55,728 nt of DNA, taken from the NCBI RefSeq assembly GCF_000313135.1, contig NW_004457632.1:23258-78985 (forward strand). The letters run 5' to 3'. Below, one piece after another: positions 44,434 through 53,957 of the stretch. This DNA is from Acanthamoeba castellanii str. Neff (lineage: Eukaryota > Discosea > Longamoebia > Acanthamoebidae). Position 1 is the stretch's first letter; each line of letters starts with the position of its first letter. The notes under the pieces are model-generated. The model was not told the DNA's origin and searched no databases. It saw nothing but the letters and a program-made list of their open reading frames with translations. A program made the translations under genes and the position numbers.

Positions 44434-46836
44434 TCACCACCAGAAGGACTTGTCGTTGAAGAAGCCTTGGCCGCCCACGTCCGCTGGGTAGCCGCCATAG
44501 TGCGGCCGGCCGCCGTGGCGCCGTCGCTGCTGATAGGGGAACTGCTGAGGCGGCTGCTGGTGGGGGTAGAAGGCCTTCTTTCGGCCCTGTCGCTGCTGTC
44601 GCTGATGGTGCGGCTTGATGGGCACGGCGATGCGCAGGACGCCACCGGCGTAGCTGGCCGCGATGCCCAGGAGGTCCATCTCGGGCGAGACCTCGAAGGT
44701 CTCGCTGAAGCTGCCGTAGCGACCGGCGGCCATGCGCAGGAGGAGGTCGCGTTCCTGCTCGCCCTGCGGATAGTAGAGACCCCACGGGTCGCGCGCCAGC
44801 ACGGACTTGAGCTGTCGGCGCATGGCGGCCTCCTCGGCCGGCGTGGGCACCCGGAGGCCCTTGACCGTGAAGGCCTGGCCGTCGTCGTCGCGCTCGATCT
44901 CGATGTCCTCCTCGCGCATGCCGGGAATGTGGGCCTGCAGGATGATCGAGTCCTGCGTGCGGGCCATCTCGAACTTGGGCTTGAGCTTCAGTGAACGCCA
45001 CATATCTACGCCCTCGCTCCTGGCCTGGTCCTTCTCCGCCGCCGCAGTCGCACTCGCGGTCGCTGTCGTAGTCGTAGTCGGCTGCTGTTGAGGTTGTTGA
45101 GGCTGCTTGGCGCGTTCGTCGATCTCGAACTTCTTGCGCTGTTCCTCCTTGCGCTGCTTCTCCTCCTGGACCTTCTTGAGCATGGCCTTGAGCTTGCTGT
45201 TGACCTGGTCGACGTCCTGCAGCAGGCCCTGAATCTCCTTGACCTGCTGCTTCCGGAGCGGGCGCACCTCCTCGCTGGCCTCCTCGCTGCCGGGCAGGGT
45301 GCCGGTCGAGATCGCGTCGAGCGAGAGCAGGTCCTTCATCAGGTTCTCCGAGTAGAACAGACACTGCTTCTGCAGCTTCGACAGCATCTTCTCCGCACTC
45401 TCCGGCTCCTTCTGCAGCTGTAGGTGAACAAGATGAAAGAGAGAAAGAAAGGTCAGACCACAAAACGAAACGTTGTACCGAACGTGGAGCGTAAGGAGGT
45501 GGGGGTGCGAGCGTACCTCTTCCATGTCGAGCCCGGTGGCCTCGCTGGTGAAACCCTCGATCTGGTCGCTCAGTCGGGTGACGCTGTCGGCCACGTTCTT
45601 GATCTTGAGCATGGCCTTCTCCCGCTCCTGTTCGATTCGTCGCCTCTGTTCGCTCTCCTCATCCACCACCTCCTTGCCGGTGTCGGCGGCAGCGGCGGCG
45701 CTGTCTTCCTGTGCCGCAGGCTCAGTTGTTGCTGCCGCAGCTTGCGCCTCCTCTGTCGCGGGGGCAGCGGCCTGCTCGGGCTTGGGCTCCTCCTGTTCCT
45801 CGCGCGCCTCCACCTGCTGCTGCTGCTCAGGCTGTGCTGATTCCTCCTTCTCCTCGGCCTGGGCCGCTTCTCCCTCAGGGGCCGGCTGGCTCTCCGCGGT
45901 AGCGACCGGTTCCTCGGGTGCGCTGACTGTCGGCTGCTGAGGGACTTCGGCCTCGACGCTCTGTTGCTCCTGCTGCTCCCGCTTGGCTTCTCGTCGTCTC
46001 TGCATGAGCATGAGCTCCTCGCGCACGTCGTCGACGCGCTTGATGATCTTCTGGAGCGACTGGTAGTGGCTCTTGCTCGCCTTCTCGTCGGCGTCGAGCG
46101 CGTAGAAGGCCTTCAACAGCTCCTCGGCCTTGGCCCATCGCCGCTTGAGCTTCTCCTCCAGCTGCACCGTCGCCCTCGCCTCTTGCTCATCTCTCTGTCT
46201 CATGTAGGCCGTGATCTGTATTTGGGGGGCAAGGTCAGCATACAACAGAGTCTCTGAGCGTAAGAACAAGAAAGTTGTAGAGCGAAATGATGTTCGTACC
46301 TTGTCGATGTAGCGGTCGAGCTTGTCGCCGGTGAGGCCCTCCTCGAGGTAGCCATCCTCGTTGCTGAGGGTGGCGTGGACGATCTCGCGCACGAACTGCT
46401 GCGGCGCGGCACGGGGGTCCTGCTCGAGGCTGCACAGGTACTCGCGGGCTCGACCCTCCTTGAAGCGAGGCAGCTTCGCTGTGGCGATCGATGAGGCCGA
46501 CTTGGAGAGGCCGCGCGGTACCGTGCTCGATCCGTTGAGCTCATCAAAGTGTGAACGGATGCGAACGACGGCCTCGGCGGCACGGGCCAGCAGCTCTTCG
46601 ACAGCCTCGTCGAAGGCGAACAGGGGCTTGGCCCAGCCCTTCCTGAACTTGCGCTGTTGCCAGAACTCTTCGTAGGCTGCCTTGAGCTCGTAGATCTGTC
46701 GTCGCATGTCGCTAGTCAGCGGGGCCAGCTCTCCTGCAGCGTCCGGATCGAACGACGATGCATCGGCAGAACGCTCGAGTTCGAGATTCATGCTTCGGTG
46801 GAGTTGTGTTCGTTTCTCCTCGGGGTGTGTAGCCAT
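44434..46836 (-). CDS. BAG-domain / small heat-shock protein (alpha-crystallin) fusion
   Basis: ATG 46836 is the first ATG; the frame extends upstream only through a TTG. The N-terminal helical region (YELKAAYEEFWQQRKFRKGW) is followed by a long Glu/Gln/Ala-rich coiled-coil segment (about 45540-46200). A BAG domain follows: KMLSKLQKQCLFYSENLMKD, LLSLDAISTG, VRPLRKQQVKEIQGLLQDVD (about 45190-45420). After a Gln/Thr linker comes an Hsp20 domain: KFEMARTQDSIILQAHIPGM, REEDIEIERDDDGQAFTVKG, SFSETFEVSPEMDLLG, GVLRIAVPIKP. A Gln/Gly/Tyr-rich tail ends FFNDKSFWW. BAG domains bind Hsp70 and release nucleotide; sHsps hold unfolded clients. Introns 45418-45516 and 46216-46299 are both multiples of three without stops. 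Confidence 0.85.
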   Translation of the reverse strand: MATHPEEKRTQLHRSMNLELERSADASSFDPDAAGELAPLTSDMRRQIYELKAAYEEFWQQRKFRKGWAKPLFAFDEAVEELLARAAEAVVRIRSHFDELNGSSTVPRGLSKSASSIATAKLPRFKEGRAREYLCSLEQDPRAAPQQFVREIVHATLSNEDGYLEEGLTGDKLDRYIDKVRTSFRSTTFLFLRSETLLYADLAPQIQITAYMRQRDEQEARATVQLEEKLKRRWAKAEELLKAFYALDADEKASKSHYQSLQKIIKRVDDVREELMLMQRRREAKREQQEQQSVEAEVPQQPTVSAPEEPVATAESQPAPEGEAAQAEEKEESAQPEQQQQVEAREEQEEPKPEQAAAPATEEAQAAAATTEPAAQEDSAAAAADTGKEVVDEESEQRRRIEQEREKAMLKIKNVADSVTRLSDQIEGFTSEATGLDMEEVRSHPHLLTLHVRYNVSFCGLTFLSLFHLVHLQLQKEPESAEKMLSKLQKQCLFYSENLMKDLLSLDAISTGTLPGSEEASEEVRPLRKQQVKEIQGLLQDVDQVNSKLKAMLKKVQEEKQRKEEQRKKFEIDERAKQPQQPQQQPTTTTTATASATAAAEKDQARSEGVDMWRSLKLKPKFEMARTQDSIILQAHIPGMREEDIEIERDDDGQAFTVKGLRVPTPAEEAAMRRQLKSVLARDPWGLYYPQGEQERDLLLRMAAGRYGSFSETFEVSPEMDLLGIAASYAGGVLRIAVPIKPHHQRQQRQGRKKAFYPHQQPPQQFPYQQRRRHGGRPHYGGYPADVGGQGFFNDKSFWW

Positions 46837-47391
46837 GCTCTGGTGGGAAGTATGGGGCTCTTGGTTCGATTGAAGATGACACAAGTTCGTGTTGTGTCCG
46901 TGGCGTGTAGTTGTATGAAGGAAAGAAGTGAAGGCAAAGTGGTTTTATGGTGGATTATCGTGAGGCCTCAGCGAAGGCCAGCAAGCGACCACCTGTGGAG
47001 TCCCATCTCCAGATCGTTCCATTTTCTTCCTCTCTCCATCTTCGCACAAAACTTCCGTTTCCGGCCTGCGAAAACTGGCCTGCTCTCCCGCCAATTTTCG
47101 GGCGGCAAGAAAAATAAGGCAAGCACCCCACACTTGAAGACCCACTTATTTTTTTTTGATTTTTGGAGCTTTTTGTGGCCTTTTTTCCGGTTTTAGACGT
47201 TTACAGCTACCGGTACCATAACCAGGAATAATGTAATATTATGTTTTTTTATGTAAAGAAACAACACCAAAGGCGAGACACAAGCCAGAAGAGAGGCAAA
47301 AATAAGGTGGGTGGGGGTAACCCTCTAAAACGGTGTGCTTTGCGTCACGCAATGGCGCAAGGAGGAGGGATGTTCGCGTGTGAAAGGCGAC
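46837..47391. promoter_or_regulatory. Promoter region of BAG-sHsp gene / 3' flank of myosin gene
   Basis: About 550 bp. It contains T-rich tracts (TTTTTTTTGATTTTTGGAG about 47150) and A/T-rich DNA at 47225-47260. I looked for nGAAnnTTCn heat-shock arrays and saw none I could defend. No gene. Confidence 0.45.
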
Positions 47392-50300
47392 TTAGATGTC
47401 CTGCACGTAGTTGGCGGGCACCCATCCCCGCTTGCCGTTGAGCTCGCCCTCCCACCATCCGCCGGGATCCTTCTGGTGGACGATGATCGTGTCGCCCTCC
47501 TTGAATGTGAGCTCGTCGCCCGTTTGCGCATCGTAATCGTACAGCGCCTTCACCTGCTCCCACAAAGAAAGAGCGCAGCAGTGTCAGCACCAGGCAAATA
47601 ACTGCTCATCAACGTTAGCGGCGTTGGCGAACCTGAGGCTTGGCAGGAGCAGCGGGAGCGGGAGCGGGAGCAGCGCCGCGACCGGCACCAGGGCCACCGC
47701 GGCCGGCACCAGGACCGCCCATGCCAGGACCGCCTCGGCCAGCACCGGGTCCACCACGACCAGCGCCGCCAGGGCCACCCATGCCAGGACCGCCACGGCC
47801 AGCGCCAGGGCCGCCAGGACCGCCACGACCAGCGCCGGGGCCGCCGGGACCTCCGCGACCAGCGCCGCCGGGACCACCCATGCCGGGACCACCGCGGCCT
47901 GCACCGGGACCACCCATGCCAGGGCCTCCGCGGCCTGAAAACAGAGAACAGTCAGCCGTTGGTTTCTGGAGGAGAGAGAGGGGAGAGAGAACTGGCGGCG
48001 TACCCATGCCGGGACCACCACGACCGGCTCCGGGGCCGCCCATGCCAGGGCCGCCACGACCGGCGCTAGGAACGGCAGCCACGGGCTGAGGCACCTGAGC
48101 CACGGGCTGAGCCTGGGCAACGGGCTGCGAGTAACCGCCGCCGCCACCGCCGCCGAAGCCGCCCCTTCCGCCGCCAGCAGCACCTCTGCCGCCACCGCCG
48201 CCGCCCCTTCCGCCTCCGTAACCGCCGCCGCCACCGCTGGGGGTCCAGTTGGGAGGCGACGAGTCTGCAGAGGTGGTTGCAACCACAATGTGAGCAGGGA
48301 GCCCACAAACGAGGCCGACAAGCGAGGGGGAGGGTACCAGTCTCCTTGGGCAGACCAGTGGCGATGCCGATCTGGATGTTGGCACGGCTCTTCTTGATGC
48401 TGGGCTGCGCCGACGCGCTCTCGTTCTTGGAGAACGTGAGCCTCCTCTGGGCGCCGTTGGAAGCCTTGTAGGTGATGCTGCGGTGGGGGGAAGCCGAGAG
48501 AAACACAGTGTCAGTACTGCCGCAAGAGTGAGGCGAACCCACGCAGTGCAAGGTGACGTACTTGTCGTTGAAGTTGACGGGCAAGTCTCTGCCGCCGCTC
48601 ATCTTGTAGTTCTCCATCAGGATGGTCACGATCTCGGTCTTCTTGTCGTTCTCGAACACCATGTCGTACTGGTTGTGGTGGATGACGACGTAGTTGTCCT
48701 GCAGGGTCGAGAGCGACAGCGAAGCGATCTCGCCCAAAGGAATGCGCCTCTTGAGGTTGTACACGACCTGGCCGCCTGCACGGGAGGAAGAATATGAGTG
48801 AGGAGTTCCGAGAATGGAATGAGAATGAGATGCCACGTACTCTTCTTCTTGCGCATGGCGAAGTAGACGGCTTCATTGGTGACGATCAGATCCCTCCTCT
48901 CGGGCTTACCGCGCCTGTTGAGGACGAGCACCTGGTCCGTGAAGGCGGTGGCCTCCTTGTCCCGGCCGGACGACCGCACGCAGTCCTGGAGCGGGTAGTT
49001 GGCGTCGTAGTTGATGTAGTCGAACTCGTACTTGCGGTTCACCGAGTGGCGTTGGCGCTCCTTCTTGCCCTTGAGCAGATCGGCGGCCATCTTCCTCTGC
49101 TCCAGCTGGTGCTTTCGCGACTTCCAGTGCCTCCAGGCCTTCTGGATGCGGAGCGTGCAGTCGTAGTCCTTCCTGTCCAGGCACTCTTCGAGATGGAAGA
49201 GGGTCTCGGGGTAGCGGATGAACACCTTGCTCTTACCCAGCTGCCACTGGCTCGTGTCCTGTGAACCAGTTGGTCAAAGAGCAAAGGCGATGAGTTGGGC
49301 CGCTCCAATGGAGGAATGCAATCGAATGTGTGGCTGTCGTACGAGGCCGAGGTCGTTGAGCAGCGTCTGGCAACCGTCCTTGGGCGCGCCAGACCACTCA
49401 CCCCAGATGCCCCAGGTCTTGGGCGACAGCTTCTTGTACCTTGAATTGTGTGCGGAAAGGCAAAGGTCAGCAAACAAGTCAAGCGCGCGATAAATTAAGA
49501 ATCCAAGGAGTGAGCCAATTACCTTCTGAGGAAGCGGTCGAACTCAGCTCGGTAGGCGAAACCGGCACGACGCACGCGCACGTTCTCGAGGAGACCGAGG
49601 TACTGGACCTGATGCTTGGTACGGGTGGCGTCCCAGTCGTGGTAGGCCTTGTTGTCGTTGGGCTTGATGCAACGAATGTAGTGCGGCGAGCACCGCGAAA
49701 GGGCTTCCATGAGCGCGTCGCACGAGGTCTTGAGCTTGAAGCCGGCAGTGGTGGGACGCTTCTTCTGCAGCTGCTTGGTGTCCTCGGGGAACCACGAGAC
49801 GAGCAATCGGTTCTCGCTCTCCTGGATCACGGCGATCAAATCGTCGAACAGGGTGTCCTTGTTCTTCTCGCAGAAGCCCTCAGCCTCGTACGTCACCTAC
49901 AGGTGGAGAGAAGGGCAGTTAATAACCTGCATAGGTGGCGGTCGTCGAAACAATCGAGAGGTGGTGGAGTGGTCACAGTACCTCACCGGCATAGTGCTTG
50001 ATGGAGAAGGCGTTGTTCATGCCGCGGAAGTGGAGGTGGGAGGGGAATCCGCCCTGGCACTTCTGCAGGAACTTGCCATCCATGCCGTCGGACTGGGCGT
50101 GCATGGTGAAGCAGATGTCGTCGAGCAGGGAGAAGATGCCGGGCGGCCTCTTGCCCTCGATGAGCTCGCACACGACCTTGTTGTTGAAGTACTTGATGGG
50201 GGTCCACTGGATACCCTCGTTCACGTACTCCTCCTGCTCGGCCTTGAGGGTCAACTCGATGAAGTACTGCTGCAGCTTTTCGTTCACGTAGTTGATACAG

Positions 50301-52261
50301 AACTGCTCGAAACCGTTTTGCTGTGGAGTTGCGATTCGGTACCATCAAATTAGTTTCGATCGAAAAAAAGAGACAGTAAGTGTGCGGGCCACATACCTCG
50401 AAGATCTCGAAACCGAAGATGTCGAGCACACCGATCATGTTGTTGTTGTGGTCGCCAGATCCGCCCTGCTTCTGGAGGGCTTCGTTCACCTTGCTCACGA
50501 TCCAGTCGAACATCCTGCTGTAGATGGTCTTGGCCAGAGCGTCCCTGGCGGACGCGGCCTGCTCGACGTTCTGGGGTACGTTGTAGGTCGACATCTTCTT
50601 GGCACCCGCACCACCGGTGTTGAGCACGCGGAACAGAAGGGCGTTCTTCAGCGCGAAGGGCTCGACGCGCAGGTAGCTGGCCGCCAGGTTGAGGTCTAGA
50701 CAGCAACCGGAGGAAACCACACGGTGAGTGCTATACCGGGAACAGAGGCGTGAAAGCAAGGCGTGCGTACAGTTCTCATCGTGCACGGCAGCTGTGCCCT
50801 TGCCGCCATCGTGGAAGGCGACGTTGCCCAGGTGGAGGATACCGGCCACGAGGTGGAAGACCTGCCTCTGCTCCTCGGCAGTCATACCCATCACGTTCAT
50901 GGCGTTCCTGGTGTCGGCGAACTCCTTGATGTCGTCGATACCGTCGACGGTGTAGCAAGCGCTCTGGTTCAGGTAGTTGAAGTTCTCAGGCGCGTAGAGC
51001 TGCATCTCCTCTGCAGGTGTGCGCACGAGCATGCGTTAGGTGAGCGCACGCGGAGGAGGAAGAAGCTAGCTGGCGTGCGTGCGTGTCAAAACGTACGAGC
51101 TTCGGCATCGGAGGCACCGGCGAGGAGCTGGTAGAAGATGTGGAACGAACGCTCGCCCCTGGTCTGGAAGGTGACTCGCGACTGGAGGGAGAGGAAGGCG
51201 AAGAAGAGAACGAGTGAGTCTATGATGGCCACGTGAAGGATGTTGATGAAGGCGAAGTAGCTGAAGTAGGAGGAATGATGAGAGAAGAAACGGGTACCTT
51301 CTCGAGCAGGTAGTTGGTGATACGACCACCGCAGGGCTCGCCGAGCCTGTTGAAGTGGATCTCAAAGTACTTACCGAAACGAGACGAGTTGTTGTTACGC
51401 AGGGTCTTCGCGTTACCGAAGGCTTCGAGAAGAGGGTTGGACTGTGGAACAGAGATGAAAGGTAAGTCGCGTCGACTTCGTAGCGGCAGTTTTTGTGGGG
51501 GGGGGGCAAGAGGATGCCAAGTAGAGCGAATGGACGTACCTCCAAAATAACATGCTTTACAAAATCTACACCACCCGAATTGCCAGACACGGCGGCAACA
51601 TACTGCATCACCAGCTTGGACGCTTCAGTCTTGCCAGCTCCAGATTCACCCCTGATGATTGGGCAGCGATTAAATCGGCGAAAATTAGCGTTACCTCTTC
51701 CCCGCTCCTTGGCACCTAGATGGAGGAATGGGGAATGCACGTACGAAATGATGACACACTGGTTGATGTTTTCGGACTTAACGCCACGGTAGGCAGCCTC
51801 GGCAAGCGCGTACACGTGGGGAGGCTGCTCGTGCTGGTAGCGCCCTCTGTACGAGTGCAGGCACTCGTCGGTGAGGAGAGCATCGATCCTTCGGAAAGGG
51901 TTGACCGAGATCAGCACAGGACCGATGTTGGTCTGCGCGTAGAGAATCAATGGAGAGAGAAGTCGCCGAGAGTTTAGATGTCAGAACGATCATTTGAGGA
52001 AGATAGAGGCCAAGGCAGTTAGTGCAAGAGCGTACGTAGATGAGATCGTTGAAGTAACGCTTCTCTAAGTTGGCACAGATGTCTTGCTCTGTGATCTTCG
52101 GCATGAGCACGAGATCGTCCACACCTCTCTGCTCCACCGCCGCTTTGCCCTATTTTACAATGGTTCGCTTAGCCATCTGTACATCCCGCCCCCCTTTGGG
52201 AGAAATGGCAGGAGAACGAAGAGATGAAGTGGGCGTTGTCACTTACCATGCGAGGCTGCAT
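47392..52261 (-). CDS. MIB: Myosin I heavy chain (Acanthamoeba myosin IB-like)
   Basis: Exon 1 is only MQPRM (ATG 52261), joined over intron 52150-52246 to [20 protein letters not shown]. Motor: [31 protein letters not shown] (P-loop), [12 protein letters not shown] (switch I), the TEDS site [11 protein letters not shown] with a phosphorylatable Ser, [11 protein letters not shown] (switch II) and [13 protein letters not shown]. One light-chain-binding neck follows ([18 protein letters not shown]). The tail has a basic TH1 domain ([20 protein letters not shown]), a Gly/Pro/Ala TH2 with [11 protein letters not shown] repeats (47660-48230), and a C-terminal SH3 ([37 protein letters not shown]). 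The terminal SH3 favours IB over IC, where the SH3 is internal. A membrane-binding actin motor. About twelve introns. Stop 47392-47394. Confidence 0.93.
47660..48230 (-). repeat. Gly/Pro/Ala coding minisatellite (TH2 region of myosin I)
   Basis: Tandem GGxCCxGG-type units encode [18 protein letters not shown] and a more Gly-rich part ([15 protein letters not shown]). The array is split by an intron at about 47936-48003. Such TH2 tails bind actin independently of ATP. Length is expected to vary between strains. Confidence 0.85.
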
Positions 52262-52945
52262 GTTTGCGATAGTTGGGGGATATACAAAGGACTAATAAAT
52301 TACACGAAGGCGACCGAGTGTTCTCGATCCTATTGGGATCAATCCAGTAAGCTAGGCGAAGCGAGTGAGAATAAATCAGCTGAACGTCGCACACGTCCTT
52401 CTCGTCGATTCGACACAAGAAAAGGGGCAACCAAGTCCACTCGACAGTGTTTGCCTGCGTCGGCTTCTTTTGGGCGCGGGAGTTAAGGTGGCGTCAGAAT
52501 TGACGGCCACAGATTGAGGCAACCACCAATGCGAAGTGCCTTCAAACCGGGATTTAACCCGGCGCTGCAAATGAAGGGCTCGTTGGCCTTGCTTGTGCGG
52601 CCAGAGCAACAACAGAGGCGAAGGAGAGGCAATTACACCCTTTTTCTTTGGCCCCAACCTTGTTTTCTTTCTTTGCCTTCTGGCCCTTCTTCTGCTGTTG
52701 GTGCAGGTGGGGGTCTGGGCGTACAAGTTCGGTTTATTGGGTTGAGTGGGTCGCCTGAGTGACTTGAACGGTGGGTTGGGGAAGAGAGAGGGGATACTAA
52801 AGTTACACTTGCGCCAGAGGAAAGGGTGTTTGTAGAGGAGAAGAAGTTACAGCGGGAAGTGAAGCACAAGCGAGACGAAGAGAGAATCACTTGCGAACGC
52901 TGCCCGTAAATATAACACGGTGAGGCTCAGCGAGGATGGGAAAGC
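52262..52945. promoter_or_regulatory. Myosin I promoter region / ankyrin gene 3' flank
   Basis: About 680 bp upstream of the myosin start codon and downstream of the ankyrin gene stop. No coding exon is convincing. Short ORFs are unrelated in the three frames. Confidence 0.45.
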
Positions 52946-53741
52946 TTAATCGTCCTCATCATCGTCCATGAGGGCGGCTTCCTCCATGGCCCTCAATAGT
53001 GGGTTCGTGGTGGCGCCTGTACAACATCGAAGTGGGTGAGCAACCTTGCCGCGGGCGCACAAACACACGCAGACTGTGTAGCCAGAGAGAAACGTGAACG
53101 CACCAACTTCGGGGAGGGGAGTGCAGACGCGCTTGCACGAGCCGTCACGGGCCAGTTCGGACGCGAGCTTGCCCTCGGCGTTGCGAGCCTTCCTGTCGGC
53201 GCCCGCAGCGACCAGAGCGCTGCAAGCCTGAGGGTGGTTGCGCCATGCGGCCTGCAGGCAGCAGCGCAAGAGCGTTACCGCACACAAGGTCAGGGTTGTC
53301 CTGGAGGAAAGCTCTCACTTCGCTTCCAGCGTGTAGAACATGGAGAACGAAAGAAGATGTGCCACAACCAATTGAAATGTGTACCTTGTGAAGGGGGGTA
53401 TCGCCATCCTTGGCGACGGCGTTGACGTTCGCGCCTCGGGAAGCAAGGAATTCGATGGCCTCAGCGTGACCGCCGCTGGCAGCCCAGTGGAGCGCTGACG
53501 AGAAGTAGAACGTGTAAAAGTTTAGATGGGAACAACTCGTTGAGGCGTTGCACTGATAATGCGGCCATAATTAAACAATGAGAACAAAATGAACCCCCTT
53601 GGCCCACTTACCTGTGCAGCCCAAATGGTCGACTCCATTGATCGGCACCTGCTCATCGAGGAAGCCCTCGATCTGGGGAATTTGGCCCCTCTTGGCAAAC
53701 TCGATCATCAAGCGAAGGTTCTCAGCAGCCTCGTCTCCCAT
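52946..53741 (-). CDS. Small ankyrin-repeat protein
   Basis: ATG 53741 opens MGDEAAENLRLMIEFAKRGQ, then IPQIEGFLDEQVPINGVDHL. Exons follow with ALHWAASGGHAEAIEFLASR and GANVNAVAKDGDTPLHK (about 53390-53500), AAWRNHPQACSALVAAGADR and a C-terminal exon ATTNPLLRAMEEAALMDDD ending in Asp/Glu (stop 52946). About 150 residues, three to four ankyrin repeats and no other domain. Ankyrin repeats are protein-binding scaffolds; the partner is unknown. The acidic end is conserved-looking but unassigned. Introns are short GT-AG. Confidence 0.8.
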
Positions 53742-53957
53742 GTCGTAGTGAAATGTGTAACGTGACAAGTGGTTGTGTAATGTGTTGATGAATGAATGTG
53801 CAGATCTGTGGTAGTTGGGGGCGCTCTCGGACCAACCAGCAACCAAAGCCCGAAATTGGTCGACAGGCGCGCTTGGCCAAGAAACACGGAAAGAAATGCC
53901 TCTCTCACGCTCAAGGGCTGCACAACGCGTTTCTCGATGAAGCAGAAGGCTCTGGGC

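Noticed and set aside
46837..46884. N-terminal extension of the BAG-sHsp frame
   Set aside because: It starts at TTG; the first ATG is 46836.
47392..48385. Assignment as myosin IC
   Set aside because: In IC the SH3 is inside the Gly/Pro/Ala region; here it is the very C-terminus, as in IB. Based on recalled domain layout, so not absolute.
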